Below, one piece after another: positions 42,690-53,877 of a stretch of DNA of 64,000 nucleotides. Source of the stretch: Synaphobranchus kaupii. Taxonomy: Eukaryota; Chordata; Actinopteri; Anguilliformes; Synaphobranchidae. The translations under genes were made by a program, and so were the position numbers. Position 1 is the stretch's first letter. Each line of letters opens with the position of its first letter. Under the pieces are notes generated by a model that worked only from the letters and a program-made list of their open reading frames with translations, did no database searches and had not been told where the DNA came from. The stretch covers positions 63,081,626 through 63,145,625 of the forward strand of contig CM056379.1 of NCBI GenBank assembly GCA_029718625.1. Reading direction: 5' to 3'.

Positions 42690-43337
42690 ATAGCCAGCCT
42701 ATGCAATGTGAATATATCGCCCTTCCTTGTCCGGGACGGGCGACGGCTATTTGCTAGCTTGCTTGATGTGGGAAAAGCGTACGAATTGAAAGGGATAGTG
42801 GAATATACGAGATCAGTGCAAGTAATTTAGTCTGGTAGTGTGCAGTATGCATGCAGAAAGAAGCATGTTATTTGAATACATCGCCCCTTCCATAGCTGAC
42901 CACAAGCTTAACCGTACTACAGTCGCTTAGCTTTAGCAACAATTTCAGGAATCCAGTTATTTTTTACTGGCAGTGTGCAGTATGCGTCATGCATGTAGAA
43001 GGAAACACGTTTTAAAACAGCAGAATGTTATTAAATATGTCGCCAGTTTCCATAGCAGACCATAAGCTTAAACGAACTTGCAGTCACTTAGCTTTAGCAA
43101 CAATTTCCGGAATCCCATTCGTTTTCACTGACAGTGTGCAGTCATGCATGCAAGGGAAGCACGTTTCGAATAACCGAATGTTAATGAATATATCGCCCTT
43201 TTCTTTTGTCTAGCGGACCATAAAACTTTAGAACACAGAGCTTGACTTTACTTAGCTTTTACGTAGATATTGCAGGATTCCAATTATTTTTCCCCGCGGC
43301 GTGTAGTAGAACATGCAGGATGTGCGGCGCAGAGGAT
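42690..43337 (+). repeat. Diverged tandem repeat, ~135-160 bp units
   Basis: Recurring marks: 'gcagtgtgcagtatgc'-type (about 42835, 42970, 43132), 'atatcgcccttcc'-type, 'gaccataagctta'-type and 'agctttagcaacaatttc'. Four or so units with indels; no coding. Confidence 0.75.
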
Positions 43338-43520
43338 GTTTTGTTTGCAGCAGGCGTGCATCAGAGGATCCACCATGTTAGGGCGAGGCTGTTAAATAGA
43401 CCGCCTTGATTCACCAATCAATCCATTCAAGTAGCGTCACTACTCAGCTGAGCTGTCAGCTGATTACCTATGCCAGGTTTCACTCTCGTGACCTGCCTGA
43501 ACTGACGCTATGCTCGATTT
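43338..43520. repeat. Right part of the 928-bp repeat unit, second copy
   Basis: Matches 32818-32998 ('tttgcagcaggcgtgcatca' to 'gctatgctcgattt') almost exactly. Its last base is the right border of the 11.45 kb block inserted in the 5S spacer. Confidence 0.88.
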
Positions 43521-43591
43521 ACGGTTTCCATCGTTTACCTTAGCGAACAGCGCCATCGCATGCAAAAACGCAAAACAAAACTTTTTTAAAA
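43521..43591 (-). repeat. 5S array spacer, continuation after insertion
   Basis: Resumes exactly where the spacer at 32070 breaks off ('acggtttccatcgtttacct'), leading into 5S copy 3. Confidence 0.88.
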
Positions 43592-43710
43592 AGCTTACGG
43601 CACCTGGTATTCCCAGGCTGATTCCCATCCAAGTACTAACCAGGCCCGACCTTGCTTGGCTTCCGAGATCAGATGAGTTCGGGAATTTTCAGTGTGGTAT
43701 GGCCATGATC
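43592..43710 (-). rRNA. 5S rRNA-like gene, copy 3
   Basis: 119 nt; internal control region 'GTTAGTACTTGGATGGGAA' with one change from consensus, 3' end 'GGTGCCGTAAGCT', followed on minus by T5. The 5' end reads GATCATGGCCATACCACAC, with two changes in the terminal stem, so it may be non-functional. Confidence 0.85.
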
Positions 43711-43947
43711 AAAGGTCCCGCGAGCTAACCCGGGTTAAATTGTTTCTAAACTAGGTAAAGCCGCCGTTTCCGTTTAATTTTGGTTATCAACGCGGTCAAA
43801 TGAGTACAATTACGAGAGTCCATATTGTTGACTGCATAATTAGGACACAACGACGTTTAATTATCTTCACTGTGAATACTAGTTACAGGTTCCATCTTTT
43901 ACCTCGGCGAACAGCGCCATCGCGTGCGAAAATGCGAATCAAAACTT
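43711..43947 (-). repeat. 5S array spacer between copies 3 and 4
   Basis: Full spacer ending 'atgcgaatcaaaactt', where the TTAA used by piggyBac copy B occurs in the T-run terminator of copy 4. Confidence 0.88.
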
Positions 43948-43951
43948 TTAA

Positions 43952-46036
43952 CCTCTTGCTTCTAAACGCCCCCTAGCAGTAACGCAGGCGTTACGGACGT
44001 TATTAAATTATACATTTAATTCATTTAATAATATATAATGAACTGCTCACCTCAATATTTTGATTAAATATCCTTAAGGTATATCCATTCCTTCTGGGAA
44101 AGTGGTTTTTAAGCCCAAAACGTTGAGTTAAAACTTTGTAAATAACGTTGGAAACTCCGATCTAATTCCCAAACATGTATTGTCACACCATAAACAATGT
44201 GCTGGTAAACTGTTCTGCTTAATTGTATTTCACAAAACTTTGGTTTGAAAAATCATTATACCTTTAGGCTTCAAGAAAGAATACTTTAAAACTTTCATAT
44301 GACTGTACATGATTTTTTTCCAATTTTAAACCGACTTCCTGCACTTCATCACGAGTAGTTTGGCTGTGTTCAGTTTGGCGTTGTGAAACTCAGCCAGTTT
44401 CTGGAGTACCGATCCCGTGGCTTAGTATATTTTAGGCAAAGGGGTTTTGTACTTGATTGCAGAGATTTATGCAAAACCGTTGTCAATTGGGTGCATTTCT
44501 TTGACTGACAGCACAATAGGTCTATCTGAAGTGGGAAAAACCTGCATCGACCTGCCTCCACTGCGAGTATTATTTACTTTCCATTGGGTTTTAAAACTGT
44601 CTGTCAAATATTCTAGCCAATAGCCAATACTCTTATCTTTCAGACAAGCCCACATTCAATACAAAGCATTCGGAATTCAGGTAGATCGGGCTACACGTAA
44701 GAGGAGGAGGCAACCAAGCGTAATTATCGAACCAAGATGGCGCATTGTTTTTACCTTGTAGCATAGCTAGCTACATTCCGTTTAGCAAAGCACAATTCAT
44801 TAGGTAACTGCTGCTGTTCTTCTTTTTACTTTATATCTTTTTCTCTTTCATACAGTTTTTGGTTAGTTATGTCTATGTTATTCAGGAGTTTGTCCGTGCA
44901 GCAGGTCCTAACCCAAATATGTTTTTGCGATCTTGTCTCAGTGGTGTAAGGTAACATTTTTTTTTTTTTTGCCGGTATACCAGTGCCAATTCACTGTTAT
45001 GTACAAAATGAATCCCTCTGAATTAAATGAATATAGCTAACATTACTATATTGTAAGAATGGCAAGCTAGCCAGCAAAATTACACATAGCAGCTAGCTAT
45101 CTATTTGTGTCTAAGACAAGCTGTTCCGAGTTTCTTTTGAATGAAATGGCGTCTGAAGGTTTACTCAGGTTTGTTTTGTTCCACATGAGTAAATTGTAAA
45201 TTGCAGTACAGCAGGCTGTGCAGGTAAATGAACGAGCAATTTATGCATGACGTAACATGAGGGAGCGATAACATGATAACATGAGGATGAGTTTGTTGTT
45301 GTTGATTATTATGCAGGGATTTATTTTATCAAGGAAACTGATGGACATTTGATTTTATATCCCGTTTGCATATACCTGGACTCATTTCTGGCTAATGGGG
45401 CTCTGGTGGAATACCAGTCACTGTGCTGCTACATGGGTTTGGAGAGCTTGTTGGGGACCACGGGTAGGCTAGTTAGTTGTGTAATATGAAACACACCAAA
45501 AACACATCTAAAAATGAACTTTTATTGCCAATATTGGCTAATTATCCAATTTTATTGTAAAACATAAAAAATAAATCATACTGACACTTTTCTGGAACCT
45601 TGCCATTTTGCACAATTTGGCACAATTTGTGCCAACTTTGGTAACCAAAATGGTTCACCTGAAAAAAACTAGAATTTGAATGTTTGATATATTGACACCA
45701 TATTTTTAGCAGAGATAGACAGCATATTGAGGAATCACAAAGAGGAGTTTTTTCCTCCATAGCTCTTGTAGCTCATCAGGTAAAAAATCAGAAAGTTTAA
45801 TGTAGGTACCCATTTTTTAGTTTTTTCACAATTTCTGTACATAAATTGTTGTAATTAAGGAGCAAAAAGTGTATGTATATGAATTCTGACTGCTTAGTCA
45901 TAATAGTGCAGTTCTCTGTTTTAATAAAAGCTATGACCCATATTTGTAGCCTTTACAGTTTTTGAGATAAACAGCTTTGTTGGTCACTAGTGAAAACAGG
46001 TGAAAATTGATATATTTTGCCGTTGGTATGAACAGG
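43952..46036 (+). mobile_element. piggyBac-like element, copy B
   Basis: Bounded by TTAA (43948-43951, 46037-46040), ends CCTCTTGCTTCTAAACGCC and GGTATGAACAGG. Inverse orientation to copy A, with matching stretches such as 'aatattttgattaaatatcc' and 'atttctggctaatggggctc'. It lacks ~0.9 kb present in copy A. Removing it with one TTAA gives a normal 5S spacing (363 bp). Confidence 0.88.
44869..44942 (+). pseudogene. piggyBac-like N-terminal exon remnant
   Basis: Reads MSMLFRSLSVQQVLT, clearly related to MSRFLRRLSVHQVLD of copy A (minus strand, 23547), then diverges and stops. It supports the common origin of both copies. Confidence 0.6.
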
Positions 46037-46043
46037 TTAAAAA

Positions 46044-46161
46044 AGCTTACAGCACCTGGTATTCCAGGCGGTCTCCCATCCAAGTACTAACCAGGCCCGA
46101 CACTGCTTGACTTCCGAAATCAGATGAGTTTGGGCATTTTCAGTGTGGTATGGCCGCGAGC
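46044..46161 (-). rRNA. 5S rRNA-like gene, copy 4
   Basis: 118 nt; one base is missing near 'gtattccaggcgg'. Internal control region intact ('GTTAGTACTTGGATGGGAG'). Its T-run terminator was split by piggyBac copy B. Confidence 0.85.
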
Positions 46162-46407
46162 GAAAGAGTCACGAGCAAATCCGGGTTAAATTGTTTCTAA
46201 ACTAGGTAAAGCCGCCGTTTCCGTTTAATTTTGGTTATCAATGCGGTCAAATGAGCACAATTACGAGAGTCCATATTGTCGACTGCATAATTAGGAAACG
46301 ACAACGTTTAATTATATTAACTGTGAATACTACAGTTACAGTTTCCATCTTTTACCTCGGCGAACAGCACCATCGCATGCGAAAACGCAAAACTCATTTT
46401 AAAACAT
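46162..46407 (-). repeat. 5S array spacer between copies 4 and 5
   Basis: Start-to-start distance of copies 4 and 5 is 364, matching copies 1 and 2. Same marks as other spacers. Confidence 0.88.
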
Positions 46408-46526
46408 GGCTTGCAGCACCTGGTATTCCCAGGGGGTCTCCCATCCAGGTACTAACCAGGCCCTACCGGGCTTGGCTTCCGAGAACAGACGAGATTGCAC
46501 GTTTGCAGTGTGGTATGCCTGTGAGA
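46408..46526 (-). rRNA. 5S rRNA-like gene, copy 5
   Basis: More diverged: 'GTTAGTACCTGGATGGGAG' in the control region, several changes at the 5' end, and only T4 after the gene. Probably a pseudogene. It and copy 6 share 'ttgcagcacctggtattccc'. Confidence 0.8.
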
Positions 46527-46954
46527 AACAGAACTCCACGCCAAGCAGGGTTAATTTGTTTCTAAACTGCAGCCGTCGTTTTCGTTTAATTTTGGTTCTC
46601 AAAGGAGCACAATTATGAGAGTGCATATTGTCCACTGCATAATTAGGACACGACGACGTTTAATTATCTTCATTGTGAATAATACAGTTTCCATCATTTA
46701 CCTTGGTAAACAGCGCGGTCGTGTGCGAAAACGCAAAACAACAATTTTTTTAAATGTCGCGGCTGCGGGGTTGCCACAATCATTTTAAGTTAAGAGAACC
46801 GTTTTTAAAAACCGTCCAGATCAACACAACATTGAACTAAACCACACATCTCATTGAAACATTTTATTGTCTTGCATAAACATTTCTCTCCAAATCAAAC
46901 TGGAATACGTTTAACTCGGCCGAACGCTAAAAGATCAAGCTTCTTTCACCACAA
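46527..46954 (-). repeat. 5S spacer and linker to U1 gene
   Basis: Spacer marks continue to about 46750 ('gtgcgaaaacgcaaaacaac'); the rest ('gtcgcggctgcggggttgcc' onward) links to the 3' side of the U1 gene. No gene seen in the linker. Confidence 0.7.
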
Positions 46955-47078
46955 CATCGAGAGCGCGAACGCAGTCCCTCACTACCAGAAATAATGCAGT
47001 CGAGATTCCCACATTTGGGGAATTCGCAGGGGTCAGCACAACCGGAGTGCAATGGCTGAGCCTCATCCTGGGTGAACC
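46955..47078 (-). ncRNA. U1 snRNA gene, 3' part (nt ~40-164)
   Basis: On minus it begins GGTTCACCCAGGATGAGGC and continues 'CATTGCACTCCGG', 'GTGCTGACCCCTGCGAA', 'CCCCAAATGTGGGAATCTC', 'GACTGCATTATTT' and 'GGGACTGCGTTCGCGCTC', the vertebrate U1 stem-loops II, III and IV in order. The Sm-site region reads ATTTCTGG where ATTTGTGG is usual. Several loop changes indicate decay or a variant. The first ~51 nt lie 11.6 kb away at 58720-58769. Confidence 0.92.
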
Positions 47079-47835
47079 TTTTTTTTTTTTTTTTTGAAAA
47101 ATATTTTATTAAATCAATTCACAAATTTTACATACATCGCATCACACTATACATTCAAATCATGGCTATTTTTTCCCTTTCTTTTTTTTTTTTTAAACAT
47201 TCAACTCATTCCCATACTATATACACCCATAATTTTACTTCCCTCCCACCACCCCTATAAGCCCACAACCCAACCTTCCATACCCACATTCCAGAATACC
47301 CCGCCCCATATTTTCCTTTATAACAACACTAAAACGTTTCTCTTGCCGCATTGAAACCCCAATGCATCAACTCCTCCTCATACCTACTCTCCACCTCCTT
47401 TTCCACCATTTCAAAAACCCCTCTTGCAGTCCACCCCTGCTTTGGCACTCCTTTCATCCCTCTCGCCACCCACAGCTTGAACTTGACCAAACTCATCAAC
47501 CACAGTGTCAAAAATTTCTCCCTCCCCTTCTTTTTTTCCAAACCCTCTCCATATATCACTCCTTCTTATCTTACCCTATCCCACACCTCCTGTGCAAAAC
47601 CCACACCCCCAAAACACGTCGCACAGTTTCTTTCCTCCCACACCCTTCTCTTAAACAGCGCCCATCTGCCAGCTGTTTGTGACTATACAACACATCTCTC
47701 ACCGGCAAGCGGCTGTACGCCACTAATCAGTTCAAGTCTTTCATTTTATTATCCAGCCCCTTCACCTGCAACACCGCCCACACCTCTCTCCCCACTTCCA
47801 CACCCAAAACCTTCTTGTGGCATTAATTTTCCACT

Positions 47836-50400
47836 TCATATCTGATACAGTCTCCTGTGATTCACCACTATCTCTTTTTCCCCGCACTCAACGTGTCTTT
47901 TTGCCCACCTCACCACCCTCCGATACTGTAACGGGAGTTTTTCCGCTTTGGGAACCTTATTATCCCACCCCACCAAGGATCTAAAAAACCCCGCTACTCC
48001 ATAAGAAATAAAATATTGGCACTTGTATACTCTAGGCCCCATAAGCGCTATACACATACTGCTGAAAAAAATAACATCAAACTTTAAATTAAAACACGGA
48101 ACACCCCTTCGTCCATCCTCTATAGCTTGGAACATTACCACCCTCTTAACATACTCCCCCCTTCCCCATATAAACCTGAATATTGCTCCAGTCACCATTT
48201 TCCTCATCCTCTGTGGCATAACATATATTCTCGCCAAGTAAACTAAAGATGACAACACATCTGCTTTTAAGGCCATTATTTTCCTACTTATCGTCATACA
48301 CCTTGCCCTCCAAGCTCCCAGTCTCTTCCCCATTCCTGCTAATCTCCTCCTCCAATTAATTTTTGCATCCTCTTCCGCATCTCCCCCAAAATCTACCCCC
48401 AATATCCTTAAAGGTCCCTTCGACACCTTCAACCCACACACTTCCTCTGTTCTGTCTCTCCACCTTCCAAACCCCTTTACTTGGGATTTATTCTTATTTA
48501 ACCTTTCCCCTGAGCCTCTGGCAAAACTCTCTATCAACTCTAATGCCTTACCTATCCCCTTCTCCGACCCCACAAACAGCGTCATGTCGTCTGCAAACTG
48601 CGAAACTTTCAGCTCTATACCCCCTCCTCCCGGTATTTTAATCCCATCCACCTCCCTCTTCCTTCTAATCGCCTCCGCTAAAGGCTCTATATATAATACA
48701 AATAACAACGGTGACAACGGACACCCCTGCTTTACCCCCCCCCCCCGTATCGTACCGAACCCGGTTATCGGGCGGAAACCAGACATTTTTGTGATCAACA
48801 TACGATACTGATATTATGCTGGCACATACCATTGAACATATTATATTTATTAGGTTCACAAAACGATAAGCTAACTTTTAAGCCAATAACCATGTAGATA
48901 TGACCGGTAGTTTTTTTGTTTTAACGTCTTTTAGATGAGAAAGTACTGTCAAAAAAGGGGCGCCCTTTATCGGGCGGCTCTTGTAGTGCATAAACAAGCT
49001 CACGATTATTGTTGTTTTAATAATCAATGAACAGTTTATTTCATCAAGAAAGATACCGTTTGAATAACCAATATGTTGGCAAAATAGCTGGCTAACTGGA
49101 TAGTTTACCTGGCAGTCCGAAAGATGTCAATATTGGGTTTATTTCTTCACAAAACGATAAACTAAGTTTTAAGCCAATATTAAACATGTAGACGTGACCG
49201 GTAGTTTTTTGTTTTAACGTCTTTTAGATGAGACAGTAATGTCAAAAAAGGGGAGACAACTATCGTTTATTGGCTTAAAAGAGATTTATTTCTTTACAAA
49301 AACGATGTTAACTTTTAAGCCAATAACGTGTTTTTTTTTTTTTCGTTTTAACGTCTTTAAGATGAGACGAGACTGCCAAAGAAAGGGCGCCCATTATCGG
49401 GCGGCTGTTGTAATCCATAAACAAGCTCACGATTATTGTTGTTTTAAGAATCAATTAATAGTTTATTTCATCAAGAAAGATACCGTTTGAATAACCAATA
49501 TATTGGCTATCTAGCTAAAGTTTTAGCGACATTTTATTTAATTAAATCCCCCGAAGTAAACAAGACTATGCAGTGTAGTACACCAGCGCAGAAGTAGAAT
49601 CAGATTTCGGACATTTTTTTCACATAGGGGGCATGATGAAAAGGCTCATAAAATGTGTAATTATCATTAAATATTCATGAAAATGAGCGGATACATACCT
49701 TGTTTGGTTTGAAGTGGGTGGGAAATACTGGTTTTCTTTTTTTTCGTTGGCAAATCAGCTCTCGAGGAAGTTCAAACATGGTTGAACGAGGACGTGCCCG
49801 ATAAAGGGCGCCGCCCGATAAAGGGCGCCCTGTAGCTACCTCCCCCAAATGCCCATTGATATTTACCCTACTTCCCACTCCCCTATACATTATTTTCACC
49901 CATTTTAGAAAACCCTCCCCTAACCCACATCTTTCCAAAAACCTTTCCCATGAACCCGATTTACTTTATCAAATGCCTTTTGTATGTCTAAACTTGCCAA
50001 GAGCAACGGCAACCCCCTCTCGTCCACCCACGACAACACCTCCCTCACCAATTGCAAATTCTGTGCCGCTGAGCGGCCCTCCACTCCACACGTCTGATTT
50101 TCATTTATTAGATATGGCATTGCTCTAACCCAATCGCCTTGTCAACACTCTCGCTATCGCCTTATAATCGACCCCCAAAAGTGTTATCGGTCTCCAATTT
50201 CCAAGGTCCTGCTTTTCCCCTTTTTTATATATTAATGTCACTATCCCTTTTTTCATTGTCTTTCCTAACTCCTCTTGCCCGATATATTTCCTGTACCACT
50301 TCCGTAAAATCATCTCCCAACACATCCCAGAACCTCTCAAAAAATTCTTTTGGAATCCCCATCTTGACCTGGTGCTTTACCCCCCTTCATCTCCACTATA
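47836..50400 (-). pseudogene. Tx1-type LINE reverse transcriptase
   Basis: Reading leftward from 50340: 'GIVTLIYKKGEKQDLGNWRP', 'ITLLGVDYKAIARVLTRRLG', 'NQTCGVEGRSAAQNLQLVRE', motif A 'LLASLDIQKAFDKVNRV', 'GFLKWVKIMYRGVGSRVNIN'. After an insert (48765-49838) come motif B 'GVKQGCPLSPLLFVLYIEPL' and motif C 'VSQFADDMTLFVGS', then the thumb and a long C-terminal region ('MTISRKIMALKADVLSSLVY', 'GAIFRFIWGRGEYVKRV'). 'FADD' at motif C is intact. Frames change several times before the insert; after it 320 residues are open to 47836. The wording ('NWRPITLLGVDYK', 'VKQGCPLSPLLF') fits the Tx1 clade, which includes families specific to small RNA genes. Confidence 0.88.
48765..49838. mobile_element. 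Repetitive insert in the LINE RT
   Basis: Ends carry 'gttatcgggcgg' (left) and 'cccgataaagggcgccctgt' (right), related in inverse. Inside are two to three diverged tandem units: 'aaggggcgccctttatcggg' (~48956) and 'aaagggcgcccattatcggg' (~49381), both followed by 'ataaacaagctcacgattat'. 'gtgaccggtag' recurs with 'gttttaacgtcttt' at ~48900, ~49195 and ~49335. No coding. It splits the RT between motif A and motif B. Element class unknown. Confidence 0.7.
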
Positions 50401-50529
50401 GCTTTCCTTAACTCCTCTTTACTTATAGGCATCTCTAACCCTGCCCTTATGACCTCCGGCACCCCGCCTTCACATATTCCAAAAATTGCTCACTCGCCGC
50501 CTCCTCTACTTCCTTTTCACTAAATAACT

Positions 50530-51720
50530 TTTTATAAAACCCTGATGCTATTCTCACCATCTCTTCTACCTCCATCCTCACTACTCCATCCTCCCCCCCT
50601 CAACCCCTCCACTGCCTTCCTTCCCTGCATTGCCTTCACCGTCCTAAAAAAATACGCTGTATATTTCTCGTCCTGTTCCTGTTTTGTCACTCTGCTCTTG
50701 AAAGCAAAAACTCTCCCCCTCTCCTCAAAGAGCTCTCTTAGCTCCTCGTTCACCACCGCCCACCTCTTCATATCGAAATCTTCCCCCTTATTCGATGTTA
50801 CATAAATCTTCTCCAACTGTTTCTGAAGCTTCTCTACCTTCCTCTTTTTTCCTCCTCATTATACCCCTACTATATTCCTTTGCCACCTCCCTCGTGCGTA
50901 CTTTTAATCCCTCCCACCATTCCATTACCCGGTCGGATACAACGGCTTCAAGCATACCCATCCTTTATACAGGGCATGAAAACGCTCTTGGAAACCCTTT
51001 TCTTTCCATACCTGCACATTCAGTTTCCAATACCCCCTCCCCATCTTCGGCACCTCTAACTCTAACCCCCACCTTCACCCCGCTGTGGTCAGAAAAAAAT
51101 AAAGGCACCACCTCCCCCAGGACACAAAAATTTAATCTATTCTGCTTTGTGCTGCCCCCAAATTCCTCCATGTATACCCTGGCCCCTCTGCATGCATTGC
51201 CCTATACCCATCCACTAGCGAGTATCTTTTAACTAACCCCTTCAATTCCAGCAGGCAAGGATCCGTCCTCTCTAGAGATACATTAAAACCCCCCCCCAAA
51301 AAATTACATATCTATTTGTTCATAAAATAACCTCTAATTCAGTAAAGCACACCCCCCTCCCTATTGGTACTGCCGGTTCATACACATTTATTAATCTCAA
51401 TTTTTTGCCCCTCCATTCTACGTCCGCCACCAAAGCCCTCCCTTGAACAAAAGAAAAAACTTTCAGTAATTTTAAATTCCTTTGTTCCAAATAAACCCCC
51501 CCCCCCCCCCTGAAGAGCGTACGCCCCCCACACTCCAACATGACGGGCCTCTATCCCCCACTCCTCAGTAAAAATCTTCACATCCTCCCTCGACCCCCAA
51601 GTGCACTTCTGGCAGGAAATTAATTAAAATCCCATTTCCCCCAAAAACTGAAACACCCCTCCCCTCTTCACATTCCCCCTCAACCCTTGTGCATTGCACG
51701 TCATCACTGTTAATACCATT
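50530..51720 (-). pseudogene. Tx1-type LINE endonuclease and linker
   Basis: On minus: 'YLEQRNLKLLKVFSFVQGRA' then 'DVEWRGKKLRLINVYEPA' and later 'VVPLFFSDHSGVKVGVRV', with the SDH motif of APE-type endonucleases. A Lys/Glu-rich linker (50816-50532: 'MKRWAVVNEELRELFEERGR', 'KYTAYFFRTVKAMQGRK') leads to RT. Frameshifts and C/G homopolymer changes break it. Confidence 0.8.
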
Positions 51721-51883
51721 TAACATTTATATCCTCCCAAAACCCCAACTATTCATCCCTCTTCATACTGCCCTTCCAAACCCCCCCAACCAGAAAAGTC
51801 CCCTCATTATTTGAGCCTTTAGAAAAGGACACTTCCCCAAAAATTATTCTCCTCCATCGGAGACTCATTGTCCCACTCTAAAC

Positions 51884-52846
51884 TTATTCTACTCCTTCCC
51901 CCTCTGACAGCTCAGATTCCTGCTCCCTTTTTCTTCTCACCTTGGCCTTCTTCCTTGGAAACAATGACTCTGACCCACTTTCCTCATCCAGCGGGTCCTC
52001 CAAGTTCATTTTAGCAGCCCAGTCTACTGTCAGTAACCGCTTGATCTTCTTTATTTCCTTTTTACCTTCCCCGCTTCCTCCTGCTTTCTCCCCTTGCTGT
52101 GGGACCATCTTTCCACCTTCTGTCTCCATTTCCACACTCTTCTTTCCAACTTCCTCTGCCAGTCTCTTCAGCTCCCACACCACACCTTTCCCTGTGTCTT
52201 CCCCTTCCCTCACTGGGTCCGCCATGCTCATTTTTCCTCCCCTCCTTGACTCCTCTACTCCCTCCTTCTGTTCTTCGGCCTCTTCTGCCCCCTCTGCAAC
52301 CACTTCAATCAACTCCGCCTCCTCTTTCCTCACTTCACCTCCATTTTGCATTTCTACGGGGGTGGGGTGGGGAGGGGGGGCTCCTGGGTCTGGACTTGTT
52401 TCCTTCCCTCTCTTTTCTGGGGCTATTTTTGGCCTTCCACTCCCACTTTCTTTGTACATGTGCCCCTCCTTCCTGCACAAATTGCAGGCTCTCCCTTTCT
52501 TGCAATCTCTCGCCACATGGCCCTCTTCCCTACACAGACTGCACACAATCTGCGCCTCACAATCTCTTGCTAGATGCCCATACCTCAGGCACCTCCTACA
52601 AAAAGTTGGTAACCCCTGGTACGTCAGGAACCCCTTATTTACCCCAATTGAAAATACGGCCGGCAGATGCTTTAGGCCTCCGATCCCCTCTGGATCTCTG
52701 TTCAGTTTTACTAAAATCCGCCTCTTTCCGTTCCACACCCGAAACGCATTCATCACTCTCTCCTCCGACTTCATTACTCTACAAAATCTCTCCAAAAACA
52801 CTTCAACATCTCTCACCGGCACATGCAGGTCGTACATCAGGGGCCT
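51884..52846 (-). pseudogene. Tx1-type LINE ORF1, 3' part with zinc knuckles
   Basis: Open for 320 residues: 'YDLHVPVRDVEVFLERFCRV', 'VWNGKRRILVKLNRDPEGIG', then three Cys-rich knuckles: 'FCRRCLRYGHLARDC', 'VCSLCREEGHVARDC' and a third, 'ACNLCRKEGHMYKES', with its last Cys changed. A Glu-rich tail follows and the stop is at 51884. ORF1 binds the element RNA. The N-terminal part lies at 58375-58634, so the gene has been split by the Harbinger insertion. Confidence 0.88.
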
Positions 52847-53113
52847 CATTTATAAAACATATCGTAGAAAACATCCTACATTTTATCTAAGATCATGTCT
52901 GAAATGAGCAAAAGTCAGATTCAGAGATATTGGACGTACACCCAAAAAAACGTGCGTGCGCCACTCTCCCAGATGTGAAATCTATAAATCACAAATTATC
53001 TCAAAATTGTACGCAGCTGAAAGGTTTTATATCTCCGCCTTGTAAACGCCCTCTAATTAATTTCTTTAGCATATAAAGGAGCCCGAATCCAAACCCAAAT
53101 CATCTAATTGATA

Positions 53114-53877
53114 ATGGCGAGCAGCAAAAAAAAAAACTTCAGTGAGTCCGAAATTGAAGTCCTCTTGGCGGAGGTACAAATGTGCGCTGGTACGCTGTTT
53201 GGGAGCCTGTCCAGTGGCGTTTCCTCAAAATCTAAATACGTTGCCTGGCAGTCTGTGGCTCAGGCTGTAAACGAGGTTGGGGGGCAGCAAAGGTCTCTGA
53301 AGGACGTCTGACTTGAAACTGAAGGCAAAGAAGCGCATTGCACACCATAGGGCCAGTGTGCAGGCCACGGGAGGTGGAAGTGCCACGCCAAACCTCACCC
53401 CAGAGGATGATCGAATTGCTGCCATCATTGGGGAAAGTGCGGTTGTTGGTGTTTATGTGGAGGGCGACACAGATCTTTTGACTGCTGCAGATTCAGAAGG
53501 TAAGCTGGCATGTGTTTAAAATCAAGTAAGGTCCAGTATAAATAATGACACTTGCAACGTTGTTGAAATTGTACAATTTTATTTATACAGATGAAGAGCC
53601 ACTCCAGCGGAAAACAGCCCCAAGCAGACCCGTCTCCCAAACCGCAGCAGCAGCCAGCGTGGACACTCCCGCACAGGAGGAATCTTCCCGGCCCTCACCA
53701 TCATCCACCTCTGGCTATCGGAGTCAGGCCAGGGTCCTCTCTGACGCCGTTCTACAGTCGCAAAGAGACCTTGTTCAGTCAGTTAATGAGGTGGTTGCGG
53801 AACTTAGGCAGCTGCGGCAGACTTTGGTTCAGATGAATCAGACTCTGGTCGACTGTCTGAATAAACGGTGTGTATAA
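53114..53877 (+). pseudogene. Harbinger partner protein, Myb/SANT-like (family 3)
   Basis: Exon 1 starts at ATG 53114 (MASSKKKNFSESEIEVLLAE) and ends at 53499 before GTAAGC. Exon 2 runs from 53591 (after 'atttatacag') to the stop at 53875-53877. The N-terminal domain is a Myb/SANT type ('FSESEIEVLLAEVQMCAGTL', 'YVAWQSVAQAVNEVGGQQRS'). At about 53310 a small deletion removes part of the third helix and shifts the frame; 'DLKLKAKKRIAHHRASVQAT' continues in another frame. Exon 2 ends in a leucine-rich coiled coil ('ELRQLRQTLVQMNQTLVDCL'). This domain likely binds subterminal element DNA. One lesion only is visible. Confidence 0.85.

Noticed and set aside
32071..43520. The inserted block as an LTR retrotransposon
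   Set aside because: The left unit L...R is not repeated whole at the right end (only R'), and no TG...CA ends, primer-binding site or duplication were seen.
47351..47845. 164-codon Ser/Pro-rich frame on plus
   Set aside because: Antisense to the 3' region of the LINE in U1; composition reflects the purine-rich opposite strand.
51942..52907. A 321-codon open frame on plus, Ser/Pro/Leu-rich
   Set aside because: It is the antisense of the LINE ORF1 with zinc knuckles, which has family motifs; the plus frame has none.
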